From the NCBI RefSeq assembly GCF_009746715.1, contig NZ_VRKW01000023.1, forward strand, positions 1 through 35,512: DNA of 35,512 nt, in the 5' to 3' direction. The position numbers and the translations under genes are program-made. The notes under the pieces were generated by a model, which saw only the letters and a program-made list of their open reading frames with translations, was not told the origin of the DNA and did not search any database. Below, in pieces: positions 1-7,458 of this stretch (the first letter of the stretch is position 1; each line of letters opens with the position of its first letter). Origin of the DNA: Ketobacter sp. MCCC 1A13808. GTDB lineage: Bacteria; Pseudomonadota; Gammaproteobacteria; Pseudomonadales; Ketobacteraceae.

Positions 1-121
1 GAACAAGGTAATACTTCAGGAAAAGGCGATGATCCAGGGGCAGTTTAAGCAACTCCAGGGCTCGCTATGATCGTGTTAGAGCCAAACTTGTCAAATTTGT
101 CGGTTCTTCCACAGAACCCCT
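1..121. repeat. Direct terminal repeat marking circularity
   Basis: Bases 1-121 are identical to 35392-35512. The repeat holds the last codons of tnpT (stop at 68-70, equal to 35459-35461), the transposon end and the first base of the target duplication. A functional phage-like terminal repeat is unlikely, because genes and the transposon read straight through the junction. The natural reading is the overlap of a circular assembly, giving a 35,391-bp circle. Everything at 1-120 is therefore the end of the transposon, and everything from 121 is plasmid backbone. Confidence 0.95.
83..120 (-). repeat. Right terminal inverted repeat of the Tn3-family transposon
   Basis: Read on the minus strand this begins GGGGTTCTGTGGAAGAACCG and continues for 38 bases that match the other end at 19178-19215 with one mismatch. 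The GGGG start is typical of Tn3-family ends. The same copy appears at 35474-35511 because the window wraps. It is followed at 121-125 by TTGTA, the same 5 bases that precede the left end (19173-19177), so this is a simple transposition junction with a 5-bp target duplication. Confidence 0.95.
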
Positions 122-152
122 TGTATATTAAGATTGTGAAAAAAACGTCTAA

Positions 153-1061
153 TCAGGCTTTTTTCCAGGAAAGAAAGGGCAATACAATATTCTGACTGGC
201 TCCAAAACTGCTGAGCATTATTAGCGACACACCCAGAAATTGAATTACGCTCAGCGCTTTTCCATAAAACACGTAATCAACCAAAATTGCCACGGCGGGG
301 TAAATGAATGTCAAAACTGCTATGGTCGGTGTGGAGAGCTTCTGGTATGCCGAATACATGAAAACGTATACAAGGCAGGTATGTACGAATCCGAGCGTAA
401 CCAGATGCTGCCATTGCAAATAGGATGTCGTATTCAGCATTGTTAGATTAGTGAAGGGTAGCAGCATAAAAACCCCTATTGTCAATTGAACCAAAGTTAT
501 CAGGTGCGGGCGGACGTCCTTGATTTGTTTGACAAACACTGCAGATATTGCCCAAAGGATAGCAGCAGAAAGAGCAAGTAAAATACCCGGTAGGTGGTCA
601 GATGATAGCGAGGACAAATGAATGTCAGATACCATGGCCACACCAATAAAAGCTATGATCATCCAAGCAATCTTGGTTAGGGGAATAGGGTCCCGATATG
701 CTGCTGCCCATATCAAGGCAAAGAAGAATGGTTGTACATGGTATACAGCGGTTGAAGTGGATATGGAAGCTGATTCAAATGAAGCAAAAAGCATCATCCA
801 GTTGCAAACTAAAAATACGCCACTCAGCAGCAATGGAACAATATTGTGTTTTCCAATTCCTGTATTTTTGAACAATCCAAAAATGGAGCAGTATATTGCT
901 AAGAATGTGGCGCCGAATAGACAACGAAAAAACACCACTGAATGCGGATCCATTTTTGACTCTATGACAAAATATCCCACAGTACCCATTAGGAGCATTG
1001 CGGCTACCATCTCAATATGTCCACGACTGTTAGACATCGATTTTTCAGTTGTGCTGTTCAT
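153..1061 (-). CDS. DMT-superfamily (EamA) transporter, probable amino-acid or antimetabolite exporter
   Basis: The protein has 302 residues and about ten hydrophobic segments in two repeated halves (roughly 18-148 and 158-292), the pattern of EamA/DMT inner-membrane exporters. It lies downstream of the dcsB-like and dcsA-like genes on the same strand; the gap to the dcsA-like gene is 103 bp. It ends 27 bp before the transposon target duplication. D-cycloserine clusters carry a membrane protein (DcsJ) proposed to export the product, and this gene has the position and family expected of such a protein. That role is inferred: the sequence shows only the transporter family, not the substrate. 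The start at 1061 has a weak AAGGCG-like site about 12 bases upstream. A few later ATGs are possible. Confidence 0.85.
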   Translation of the reverse strand: MNSTTEKSMSNSRGHIEMVAAMLLMGTVGYFVIESKMDPHSVVFFRCLFGATFLAIYCSIFGLFKNTGIGKHNIVPLLLSGVFLVCNWMMLFASFESASISTSTAVYHVQPFFFALIWAAAYRDPIPLTKIAWMIIAFIGVAMVSDIHLSSLSSDHLPGILLALSAAILWAISAVFVKQIKDVRPHLITLVQLTIGVFMLLPFTNLTMLNTTSYLQWQHLVTLGFVHTCLVYVFMYSAYQKLSTPTIAVLTFIYPAVAILVDYVFYGKALSVIQFLGVSLIMLSSFGASQNIVLPFLSWKKA

Positions 1062-1164
1062 TACTGCTAGGCGCCTTAATAGTTATTAGCGTACATCGCT
1101 TTACGTTACCACTGGAAAAACAGTAGGTTGGATTTGAAAGATTGATCGCTTGTGTTTAACTTAA

Positions 1165-1986
1165 CTATTCCGTTTTATCATTTTCATATGGCTGGATTTC
1201 CTTCCTTGGTTGAAACGGACAGCGATCAGGACTGGCCAGTCCTTCCTCAGTAAGCTGGTACTGCCTCCACTCCTGGTTACTGGGGTCTCCATAGAACCCC
1301 AATTCTTGTGGTACAACGCCTGCATTATATTTGTAAATCCTAGATCTAATTCGTTCTCGGATAAGACGACCGCTTTTGGTATTGATGCTCGCAACAGCGT
1401 CAAAGTTTTCCCTGGCATTTATTACAAATGTCAGGTATTTACCAAGATTTCGACTGCGTAGAACAGTGTGGTCATGCGAACTCATATTGATAAAGATCTG
1501 AACCCCATTGAAGCAGAAACTCCAATTTTCATGATCTGGGTCTAAAGGAATATTGTGCGGCCAAGGTGCAAAATCGAACCTGTGAGCCCAGTTGAGAGCC
1601 TCCCACCCAATTGATTGATGTCGAAACTCTTTATTATTGAAGTCCTGGCTGAAGAACACAATCAGAGGCGAATAGATACGCTGATCCGTGGCGGTTGTTT
1701 TCAAAAAATCCGTGTATTCATTCAAACCATTGAAAAAATCAATGAATGTCCAGGATTCTCGCCTCTCGCAAAAAAGAAACCATATTGACGCGTTGTTCCA
1801 AGCTTTTCGTCCAAATAAACATGGAAAATCGTCATCACTCATAATTTCTGAGAAATCCTGTAACGCTTCTCTAGCCCATGGCAAATCGTCTGGGCACGAC
1901 AGTCGTGTCTCATCGAAAAGATAGCATTTCCCGGGGATAATAGCTCTATCCCTTTCCTTAGCCTCTATTGTAACTTCATCGTCCAT
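1165..1986 (-). CDS. dcsA: YqcI/YcgG-family protein, DcsA/GntA-like heme-dependent N-hydroxylase
   Basis: The 273-residue protein has the YqcI/YcgG signature FPCLFGRKAW at 54-63, a W-P-x-x-I-P-x-D-P segment near 142-150, a S-R-N-L-G motif near 178-182 and a C-terminal CPF at 256-258. Two members of this family have known chemistry: DcsA makes N-omega-hydroxy-L-arginine in D-cycloserine biosynthesis, and GntA N-hydroxylates a guanidino group in guanitoxin biosynthesis. A strong AGGAGT site precedes the ATG, and the gene starts 29 bp after the stop of the dcsB-like gene. That partner hydrolyses hydroxyarginine, so arginine N-hydroxylation is the most economical role. Family membership is well supported; the substrate is inferred from context. 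Heme ligands cannot be picked out by eye. Confidence 0.8.
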   Translation of the reverse strand: MDDEVTIEAKERDRAIIPGKCYLFDETRLSCPDDLPWAREALQDFSEIMSDDDFPCLFGRKAWNNASIWFLFCERRESWTFIDFFNGLNEYTDFLKTTATDQRIYSPLIVFFSQDFNNKEFRHQSIGWEALNWAHRFDFAPWPHNIPLDPDHENWSFCFNGVQIFINMSSHDHTVLRSRNLGKYLTFVINARENFDAVASINTKSGRLIRERIRSRIYKYNAGVVPQELGFYGDPSNQEWRQYQLTEEGLASPDRCPFQPRKEIQPYENDKTE

Positions 1987-2015
1987 GATGTTACTCCTTA
2001 TGCATAAACAGATGC

Positions 2016-2822
2016 TTATGCAATCACAGGATCTACAATTAAACGGATATTGTTAATGGCTGAATCTATGTCTTTGCTCTCAAGAGGTGCTTTAAATTCT
2101 GCCAACTCAATGCCCAGAATACGATCAGATGGGATGGAAGATAACACCGCTTGAATTTGCTTTGGTACCAACCCCCCAGCGACCTCATAGTCCGCAGGTA
2201 TATGTCCAGGCTCCAATACATCCCAATCGATATGTATCCATACCTTCGCATCACCTATGGCATTCAGAACGGAATTTGGTGTGACTTCCTTTGGTGGAAT
2301 GACCCTAACACCAGCATTGTGTAGGAGGTCGCGCTCAGGCGGATCTATATCATGCGCACCGACCAACACGACTTGTTCTGGACGGACCCCAGATCCATGA
2401 CCACTATCCCAGAGACCACAGGCAGCAGCCAGAACCATACCGCCTAAATATCCTGTAGTAGTAGTTTCTGGTGTATTGAAATCACCATGGGCATCAAACC
2501 AAAGAATTATCACCTCAGGGTATTGTTCCACAACTACTGGCAGTGTTGCCAAACTGGCCGAGCAGGTATTTGACGCCAGTATCGTAAGTCTGTCGCTCTT
2601 GATGCTTATAGATACTGCTTTTTTCAATGAAACTAAGGTTTCCTGTGCTTGAGGAAGGCAGGTACTCCAGTCGTCACTGGCAGGCGGATGCCACTTTCCA
2701 ACGCATACACCCTTGCTTCCCTGCATATATTCTAATTCCTGTGCAGTCAAAGCCGCACCTCTTATGGTGTGTTCTGTTTTATCTCCGACACGCCCTTGCG
2801 AATAAATTAAATTGAAATTCAT
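2016..2822 (-). CDS. dcsB: DcsB-like N-omega-hydroxy-L-arginine hydrolase (ureohydrolase family)
   Basis: With ATG at 2822 (AGG about 9 bases upstream) the protein has 268 residues. It has the arginase-fold metal motifs DAHGDFNTPET (D110, H112, D114) and HIDWD (D199, D201). Where arginase carries the metal-binding His of GGDHS, it reads SNTCS, with Cys at position 87. That His-to-Cys change, and the sequence around SLATLPVV and GYLGGMVL, match what is known of DcsB, which splits N-omega-hydroxyarginine into ornithine and hydroxyurea. It is the first gene of a minus-strand run followed by the dcsA-like N-hydroxylase. The reading frame stays open upstream to 2927, but that extension is AT-rich and unlike the family, so the internal ATG is preferred. 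An ordinary arginase or agmatinase is less likely because of the Cys. Confidence 0.88.
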   Translation of the reverse strand: MNFNLIYSQGRVGDKTEHTIRGAALTAQELEYMQGSKGVCVGKWHPPASDDWSTCLPQAQETLVSLKKAVSISIKSDRLTILASNTCSASLATLPVVVEQYPEVIILWFDAHGDFNTPETTTTGYLGGMVLAAACGLWDSGHGSGVRPEQVVLVGAHDIDPPERDLLHNAGVRVIPPKEVTPNSVLNAIGDAKVWIHIDWDVLEPGHIPADYEVAGGLVPKQIQAVLSSIPSDRILGIELAEFKAPLESKDIDSAINNIRLIVDPVIA

Positions 2823-3988
2823 GAAAAATAACCTGAATTGGTCAGTAGTTTTTTTATTTTTGTTGCCAAACCTTGCATACATATAATTCCGCTTATCGAG
2901 GACAGAACTACGCAAAAAAATGGACAATGAAAAGAAAATATATAGCGATCATTCTTGATTACAGTAATTTGGCAGGTCGGCAACATCCCTTGCCAAGTGA
3001 GCAAATCCGAATCTTATCTTTTTTGAGTAAAAACGGAGGCGCTATAATTAATTAGGCTACTGACCTCGTCAACAGTAAAAAAAATATATGCCTACTTTTG
3101 GTAAAAAGTATTTTTATTAGAATTATCACAACCAGCTTTTCTTTATTTGAATTCTTTTTTGATCTCTACAAAAACCAGCTAAACCACCTTCCAAATATGT
3201 AATTATTTCGAGACATTTTTCAATTATGTATCACGCGAGCCAAAACATTTTTAAGATTACTTATTTTCTATTTATCCAGCTTAAATTATATATATTGGAT
3301 AATATATGAGGGCCTGCTTACGTTTCATCGTTAGCCTCTGCCAGTTCTGTTTTTTGTCTGTCAAATCACGGTGTGCTCAGTGCAGTTATTCTACATAATC
3401 GATCAGAAACGCAGGTAGGAGAAAAGACAGACCCGGGCCGAAGAGTGAAGCCTGAAATACGACCACTCTGCGTTGTTCCTCGCTTATTTGGAATCATCAA
3501 ACTGCGATCCTCCCCTTCTTGATTGGTCGAATTTCATGCTCTATAGAGGCTAACGATGAAACGTAAGCAGGCCCTAGCATTTATGCTCATTATTATTTCA
3601 TTCAGAATAGGTTTATCATGAAGATACCCTTCATATTCATATTATAAAATTGCGTTAATATCTATTGATAGATTAGAACCATACTACTCTGTTAGAAGGA
3701 CGCTATTAGCAACTTAAAAATGTATAGATCAATAAAGAAATAATCCTAAGATGAGTACTACTTTTCATTGTATAAAATATTTTATATTGAACTGAAAAGT
3801 AAAAATTAATAAAGTGAAGACGTATGTCGGGTTGCGAGATAATTTAGCAAATTGTTGCGTTCACTTTTCTGTAAAAAATACAGAATCAAATTGGCTTAGA
3901 CGTATATCTATACTAACGCAAAGATTAATAATACTTTTCACATCAAGACATCAAAAATATCACAACAACAAAAGATGAGGTGGTGTGT
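2823..3988. other. AT-rich intergenic region between the dcsB-like and ectB-like genes
   Basis: No convincing gene is visible in these 1.17 kb. The region is distinctly AT-rich and separates two divergent genes, so it should hold both promoters. It is interrupted by a 265-bp element with 30-bp perfect terminal inverted repeats (3310-3574). The stretch 3575-3970 has many short A and T tracts and could be curved. No individual promoter stands out enough to be called. Confidence 0.6.
3310..3574. mobile_element. MITE-like element with 30-bp perfect terminal inverted repeats
   Basis: The left end 3310-3339 starts GGGCCTGCTTACGTTTCATC, and 3545-3574 is its exact reverse complement over 30 bases. 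The 265-bp interior has no usable reading frame. This is the structure of a non-autonomous insertion-sequence derivative. A clear target duplication is not visible beside the arms, so the true boundary could be a few bases different, and the parent IS family is not identified. It sits between the divergent dcsB-like and ectB-like genes, where it may have displaced or added promoter sequence. Confidence 0.75.
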
Positions 3989-5287
3989 ATGGGTACCGAG
4001 ATATTTCATCAGTATGAATCCGAAGTACGTTCCTACTGTCGTGCATTTCCTACAATTTTCAAGCGGGCTAAGGGCTCTTTTATAGAGGACGAGGACGGCC
4101 GTCGATATCTCGATTTCTTCGCGGGTGCTGGTGCCCTCAATTATGGTCACAATCCTGACTTTATCCGCGAGAAGCTGATCGATTATCTGCGAGATGATGG
4201 CATAATGCAGGCCCTGGATATGTTCACGGTCGCCAAGGGTGAGTTCATAAAAACTCTACAGGAGAAAATCCTGCTGCCACGGAAGCTGGATTATCGCATT
4301 CAGTGCTGCGGCCCAACCGGCACAAATGCAGTAGAGGCTGCTCTGAAGATTGCTCGCAAGGTGAAGGGGAGGGCCGCTATTTTCGCATTCCAGGGCGGCT
4401 TCCACGGTATGAGCCTGGGAAGCCTAGCTTGCACTGGAAACCAGTATAATCGTATGAGTGCCGGTACCCCGCTGCCAAATGTTAATTTCATGCCATATCC
4501 ATTTGGCGCAATGGAAAAAATCGATACCATCGCCTATATGGATTCAGTGCTATCCGACCCCAATTCCGGATTCGACAAGCCGGCCGCTGTACTGGTGGAA
4601 ACGGTTCAAGCTGAAGGTGGAATCGTGGTGGCACCAGAGGAATGGCTGAAACAGTTGCGTGCCTTGTGCGATAAACACGATTTGCTACTGATTGTAGACG
4701 ATATTCAAGTGGGCTGCGGACGTACAGGTGGTTTCTTCTCGTTCGAGCGAGCAGGCATTGTACCGGATGTTATTACCTTATCCAAATCCATTAGCGGCTA
4801 TGGCCTGCCAATGGCTATAGTACTTTTGAAGCCAGAACTTGACAAATGGTTGCCAGGCGAACACAGCGGTACTTTCCGTGGTCACCAACTAGCTTTCATT
4901 GGTGGCGCGGCAGGGATTGAGATGTGGACCTCACAAGGGCTACAACAGCAAGTAGAGCAGAAAAGCCTCCTAGTAGAAAATTCACTGAGCAATATTATCG
5001 AGGAATTGGACCCGCGCCTACAACTGCGGGGATTAGGACTGATCTGGGGCCTGGATTTCAGCGTCATCGGTAATAGTGACCTGGTAGAAAGGGTGCTGGC
5101 TAAGTGCTTTGACAAAGGGCTGCTCATCGAAAACGCCGGTCGTAAAGGGCAAGTAATGAAGCTTCTGCCGCCTCTGACTATATCGGAAAATGAGTTGCAA
5201 CAAGGATTAGATATCATCCGTGATTCAATGAAAGAATGCTTTCTGCGCACAGCAGGGCAAAGCTATAAACATGTTGTCACTCGCTGA
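3989..5287 (+). CDS. ectB: EctB-like class III aminotransferase (diaminobutyrate--2-oxoglutarate type)
   Basis: The protein has 432 residues from ATG 3989, which has GAGGTGG at a good distance; an in-frame GTG at 3980 is less likely. It follows EctB closely: SEVRSYCRAFPT at 11-22, GAGALNYGHN at 46-55, GPTGTNAVEAA near 108-118, VDDIQVGCGRTG near 237-247 and the PLP lysine in SKSISG (K266). EctB interconverts aspartate semialdehyde and 2,4-diaminobutyrate using glutamate. The other ectoine genes (ectA, ectC) are absent. It is divergent from the dcsB-like gene, so it may belong to that pathway, for example by handling the ornithine released by DcsB or by making diaminobutyrate. That link is inference from position only. 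Confidence 0.88.
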   Translation: MGTEIFHQYESEVRSYCRAFPTIFKRAKGSFIEDEDGRRYLDFFAGAGALNYGHNPDFIREKLIDYLRDDGIMQALDMFTVAKGEFIKTLQEKILLPRKLDYRIQCCGPTGTNAVEAALKIARKVKGRAAIFAFQGGFHGMSLGSLACTGNQYNRMSAGTPLPNVNFMPYPFGAMEKIDTIAYMDSVLSDPNSGFDKPAAVLVETVQAEGGIVVAPEEWLKQLRALCDKHDLLLIVDDIQVGCGRTGGFFSFERAGIVPDVITLSKSISGYGLPMAIVLLKPELDKWLPGEHSGTFRGHQLAFIGGAAGIEMWTSQGLQQQVEQKSLLVENSLSNIIEELDPRLQLRGLGLIWGLDFSVIGNSDLVERVLAKCFDKGLLIENAGRKGQVMKLLPPLTISENELQQGLDIIRDSMKECFLRTAGQSYKHVVTR

Positions 5288-5305
5288 CAATACTAAAAAG
5301 GCTAA

Positions 5306-5342
5306 TCGAGTAGCTGGGAGTTAGTGACTCTAAGCTACTCGA
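5306..5342 (+). terminator. Inverted repeat after the ectB-like gene
   Basis: Two 10-base arms, TCGAGTAGCT (5306-5315) and AGCTACTCGA (5333-5342), are perfectly complementary around a 17-base loop, starting 18 bp after the ectB-like stop codon. No U-run follows, so it is not a standard intrinsic terminator. It could stabilise the 3' end of the message or assist the stronger terminator at 5581. Confidence 0.4.
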
Positions 5343-5580
5343 ACACTCTGCAGGGCAGCACAGTGTTTTTTCACCCAGAACAGTAAAGCTTGATCCAACC
5401 ACCGTGCAGTGAGACCAACCCTTCATGCACCATCCTACTAATCCATCCCACCAGAAAACTGCCCTATCCTCTTTGACCCATCAGAAATAGTCCTGGCGCT
5501 TAGGTTGTCGCAGACAAGGTTAATCTAGTGGAGGATTCAGGGAGAAAAATAACTGCTAGGGAATCAAGTCGCGCTTTAGG

Positions 5581-5608
5581 ACGGCTTTGTTTGAAAGAAG
5601 CCGTTTTT
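5581..5608 (+). terminator. Intrinsic terminator
   Basis: ACGGCTT (5581-5587) pairs with AAGCCGT (5598-5604) and is followed directly by a run of five T residues ending at 5608. It would stop plus-strand transcripts coming from the ectB-like gene before they reach oriT. The stretch 5343-5580 before it holds no gene that can be supported. Confidence 0.65.
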
Positions 5609-5807
5609 GAATCGATTGCGCCCACATGATGCGGGCCCGTTCGATGCCCTGAGTTAACCCACTGACACGATTTCAGAATGAAACCCTTTTGATATACGGC
5701 AAAAGAAAATCAGGCGTGAATGAAATAGTTTCGTGGTCTTACCCACTCTTGGGATTCGAATGCCCACTGCATCCCACACCGTTGAGCCGGTAGGCGAATC
5801 AGGTTTC

Positions 5808-5860
5808 GTGAAGTAGGCCCACCAATGGGTTGTGGGCCTACTTCACCTATCCTGCCCTGC
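5808..5860 (+). other. oriT: RP4 (IncP)-like origin of transfer, oriT, with nic site
   Basis: A perfect 14-bp inverted repeat, GTGAAGTAGGCCCA at 5808-5821 and its complement at 5833-5846, is followed immediately by CTATCCTGCCC at 5847-5857. In RP4 the nic region reads GGGCCTACTTCACCTATCCTG then CCC, with the cut in TATCCTG/C. The match here runs without a break through the arm and nic, placing nic between 5854 and 5855. The TraK-like gene starts 212 bp further on, as traK does beside oriT in IncP plasmids, and TraK binds the DNA between nic and its own gene. No relaxase or traJ is present, so transfer would depend on MobP machinery supplied in trans. Confidence 0.88.
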
Positions 5861-6071
5861 ACAATGCACGTCATTATCATCGAATAAGGAACCGCACTGT
5901 TGAGTCATTTTCATAGCACAAGTGGGTACTTCGACCTAAGTGCGACCAAAGTTCGATGTAAGTTGCACTTGAATTTAAGTTGTTATATCTAAGTTTTATG
6001 AAATAACATCAAAAGTGGACCGCGTGTTACGTCTTGATGTCGTGAACAATGAAAAAATGGGACAGTAAAAA

Positions 6072-6407
6072 ATGAGCGAACGGATTCTGGAACAACTGGC
6101 CGAATGGAGCCATCAGCAACCCACACCAAGCCCCCGCTATCAGCAAAAAATCGCCTTCTTAGCGATTCAACAGGACGTCGAAGACGCCATGACCGCCGGA
6201 TACTCCCTAAAAACGATTCATGCGTTTTTCGTCAGCAAAAAGAAACTGCAGTGCCAATATGCCACGTTTCTGGGTTACGTCCGCCGGCACATCAAAAACA
6301 ACGACAGGTCGCCTGGCGCCAAAAAACGGCAAGCGCCGATGGTGGCTCGACCACGAGACAAGACGTTTGTTTTTAATCCGCTTCCGGATAAGGACCAGCT
6401 TATTTAA
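6072..6407 (+). CDS. traK: TraK-like oriT-binding accessory protein
   Basis: This is a small basic protein of 111 residues with the pattern of TraK proteins: LEQLAEW near the N-terminus, FLAIQQDVEDAMTAGYSLKTIHAFF in the middle third and a CQYATFLGYVRRHI segment, then a basic tail. In RP4, TraK wraps and bends DNA next to oriT and helps the relaxosome form. The gene lies 212 bp from the RP4-like nic site, which independently supports the call. It is the only transfer-protein gene in the replicon; no traI, traJ or coupling-protein gene is seen. The Shine-Dalgarno sequence is weak (GGGACAG about 9 bases upstream). Confidence 0.75.
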   Translation: MSERILEQLAEWSHQQPTPSPRYQQKIAFLAIQQDVEDAMTAGYSLKTIHAFFVSKKKLQCQYATFLGYVRRHIKNNDRSPGAKKRQAPMVARPRDKTFVFNPLPDKDQLI

Positions 6408-6505
6408 CGTTGTGGGCTAAACCCTGCACTTTGACGCGCTGAAGGGGTATTCGGGCCTGACCGCATAGCGGCCACAAGCATCGGTGCCGATTCTCGATCC
6501 TGAAT

Positions 6506-6853
6506 TTAGGTCGGGTCCGGGTCATCGGGGTAAATGATCTTGCCGTTTTCATCCAGGCCTGGGCCGGTCAGTTTTGCATAGAACGCTTTCTCTTCCGCGC
6601 TCGGTTCAGCCCAGCTTAATTCGTCCATCTCGTCCAGGTACACCGTTTTCTCCGCGGAGTTCAAATCATCGTAGGGAATACTGGCGGTAAGTGCGGCCTT
6701 GACCCGTTGGTAATCGAACGAGGGTGATTCCTCAATCGCCCGGCCTATTCTGGCCCAGTGCTCGATCTGGTCTGCCAGAGAGCGGCTACTGACCACGATT
6801 TCCTGCTCGGCCATGGCCATCATTTCGTCGGACATGTTCACGGTTCTGGGCAT
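6506..6853 (-). CDS. ParD-like antitoxin, paralogue 1
   Basis: With ATG at 6853 (AAGGGG site upstream) the protein has 115 residues. The N-terminal part MPRTVNMSDEMMAMA followed by SRSLADQIEHWARIGRAIE is characteristic of ParD-like antitoxins (ribbon-helix-helix type). A C-terminal extension rich in acidic residues could be the toxin-binding tail. A second, clearly related copy is at 12932-13252. No ParE-type partner is adjacent; the nearest toxin is the PIN gene upstream, which has its own Phd-type antitoxin. It may be an orphan antitoxin that protects against toxins encoded elsewhere. The longer frame to 6910 runs into the inverted repeat at 6895 and is not preferred. Confidence 0.75.
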   Translation of the reverse strand: MPRTVNMSDEMMAMAEQEIVVSSRSLADQIEHWARIGRAIEESPSFDYQRVKAALTASIPYDDLNSAEKTVYLDEMDELSWAEPSAEEKAFYAKLTGPGLDENGKIIYPDDPDPT

Positions 6854-6894
6854 GCTGAACCCCTTTTTTGATCTTTGGGTGTTTTTAGTACCAG

Positions 6895-6944
6895 GCGTGT
6901 GTGAAACCACGAACTTGTTTTATGATTCGTGGTTTCACACACGC
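6895..6944. repeat. Perfect 19-bp inverted repeat between the ParD-like and PIN genes
   Basis: GCGTGTGTGAAACCACGAA (6895-6913) and its exact complement (6926-6944) flank a 12-base loop. The repeat starts 5 bp after the PIN stop codon in the direction of transcription. No U-run follows on either side. It may act as a transcript 3' end, a barrier separating the PIN operon from the ParD-like gene, or a protein-binding site. Confidence 0.75.
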
Positions 6945-6948
6945 TGCA

Positions 6949-7458
6949 TTAAGGATACGTTTCCCCGCAGGCAGTAGCGACTGTCAACATCACCGTATCG
7001 GAAAACCGATAACCGAGGCTCCGCAATTGCGAAAGTGTCTCGACCGCCTGTTTGATGTGACCATCCTGCTTGGCTTGAATGATGATACCGGCTGTACCGG
7101 TTAAGCGTAATTGCAATTGTTTTGCGGCTTTGCGTCCCGCCAAGTCGTCGATTAAAACGATGGTCTGATTCGGATCGGCAGAGGCCAATGCGAGGACTTC
7201 GGTTTCACCGGGATCCAGATTCGGAAAAGCAGTCTGAATACTCTGCTGTAGTGCAAGCAGGGTTTGATTCACGGTGATTAAGCCGGAATCTACCGCCGTT
7301 TGGATATTCTGAGCTTGGGGTAACGTCAAATTGCCACAGACTTCCTGCCAAACCGCATGGGGGATCACAATGCGATCGAATAAGGTTCCCAGGTAATCCA
7401 ATAGCTGCACATGAGATAGAGCAATCAAGGGATCGGCATCAGGAACGATCAACGACAC
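6949..7458 (-). CDS. PIN-domain toxin (VapC/DUF3368-like ribonuclease)
   Basis: The 169-residue protein has PIN-domain acidic residues in the usual order: VPDADPL at the N-terminus (D7, D9), GETEVLALA in the middle (Glu in helix) and VLIDDLAGRKAA (Asp-Asp) later. The GETEVLAL and DD-x-x-GR-x-A pattern is that of DUF3368-type PIN proteins. PIN toxins of VapBC systems cut RNA with acidic residues binding Mg2+. The start overlaps the end of the upstream antitoxin gene by 20 bp, so the two are co-expressed and probably translationally coupled. The RNA target cannot be predicted. Confidence 0.85.
   Translation of the reverse strand: MSLIVPDADPLIALSHVQLLDYLGTLFDRIVIPHAVWQEVCGNLTLPQAQNIQTAVDSGLITVNQTLLALQQSIQTAFPNLDPGETEVLALASADPNQTIVLIDDLAGRKAAKQLQLRLTGTAGIIIQAKQDGHIKQAVETLSQLRSLGYRFSDTVMLTVATACGETYP

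Noticed and set aside
622-1089. Plus-strand 155-residue open frame opposite the DMT transporter
   Set aside because: It is the antisense of a clear membrane transporter gene, lacks a ribosome site and has no family features.
2823-2927. Upstream extension of the dcsB-like gene to 2927
   Set aside because: The added 35 residues are encoded by AT-rich DNA and do not match the family N-terminus, which starts near NFNLIYSQGRV. The ATG at 2822 fits better.
5563-5660. Short minus-strand open frame ending near 5563
   Set aside because: It is only about 33 codons, has no start with a ribosome site, and overlaps a clear plus-strand terminator. It is not supported as a gene.
5749-5782. tRNA-3'-end-like sequence (GGGATTCGAATGCCC and a CCACACC end)
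   Set aside because: It has a T-loop-like core, but the T-stem has a mismatch next to the loop and no anticodon or D-arm is found upstream. It is too weak to call a tRNA relic.
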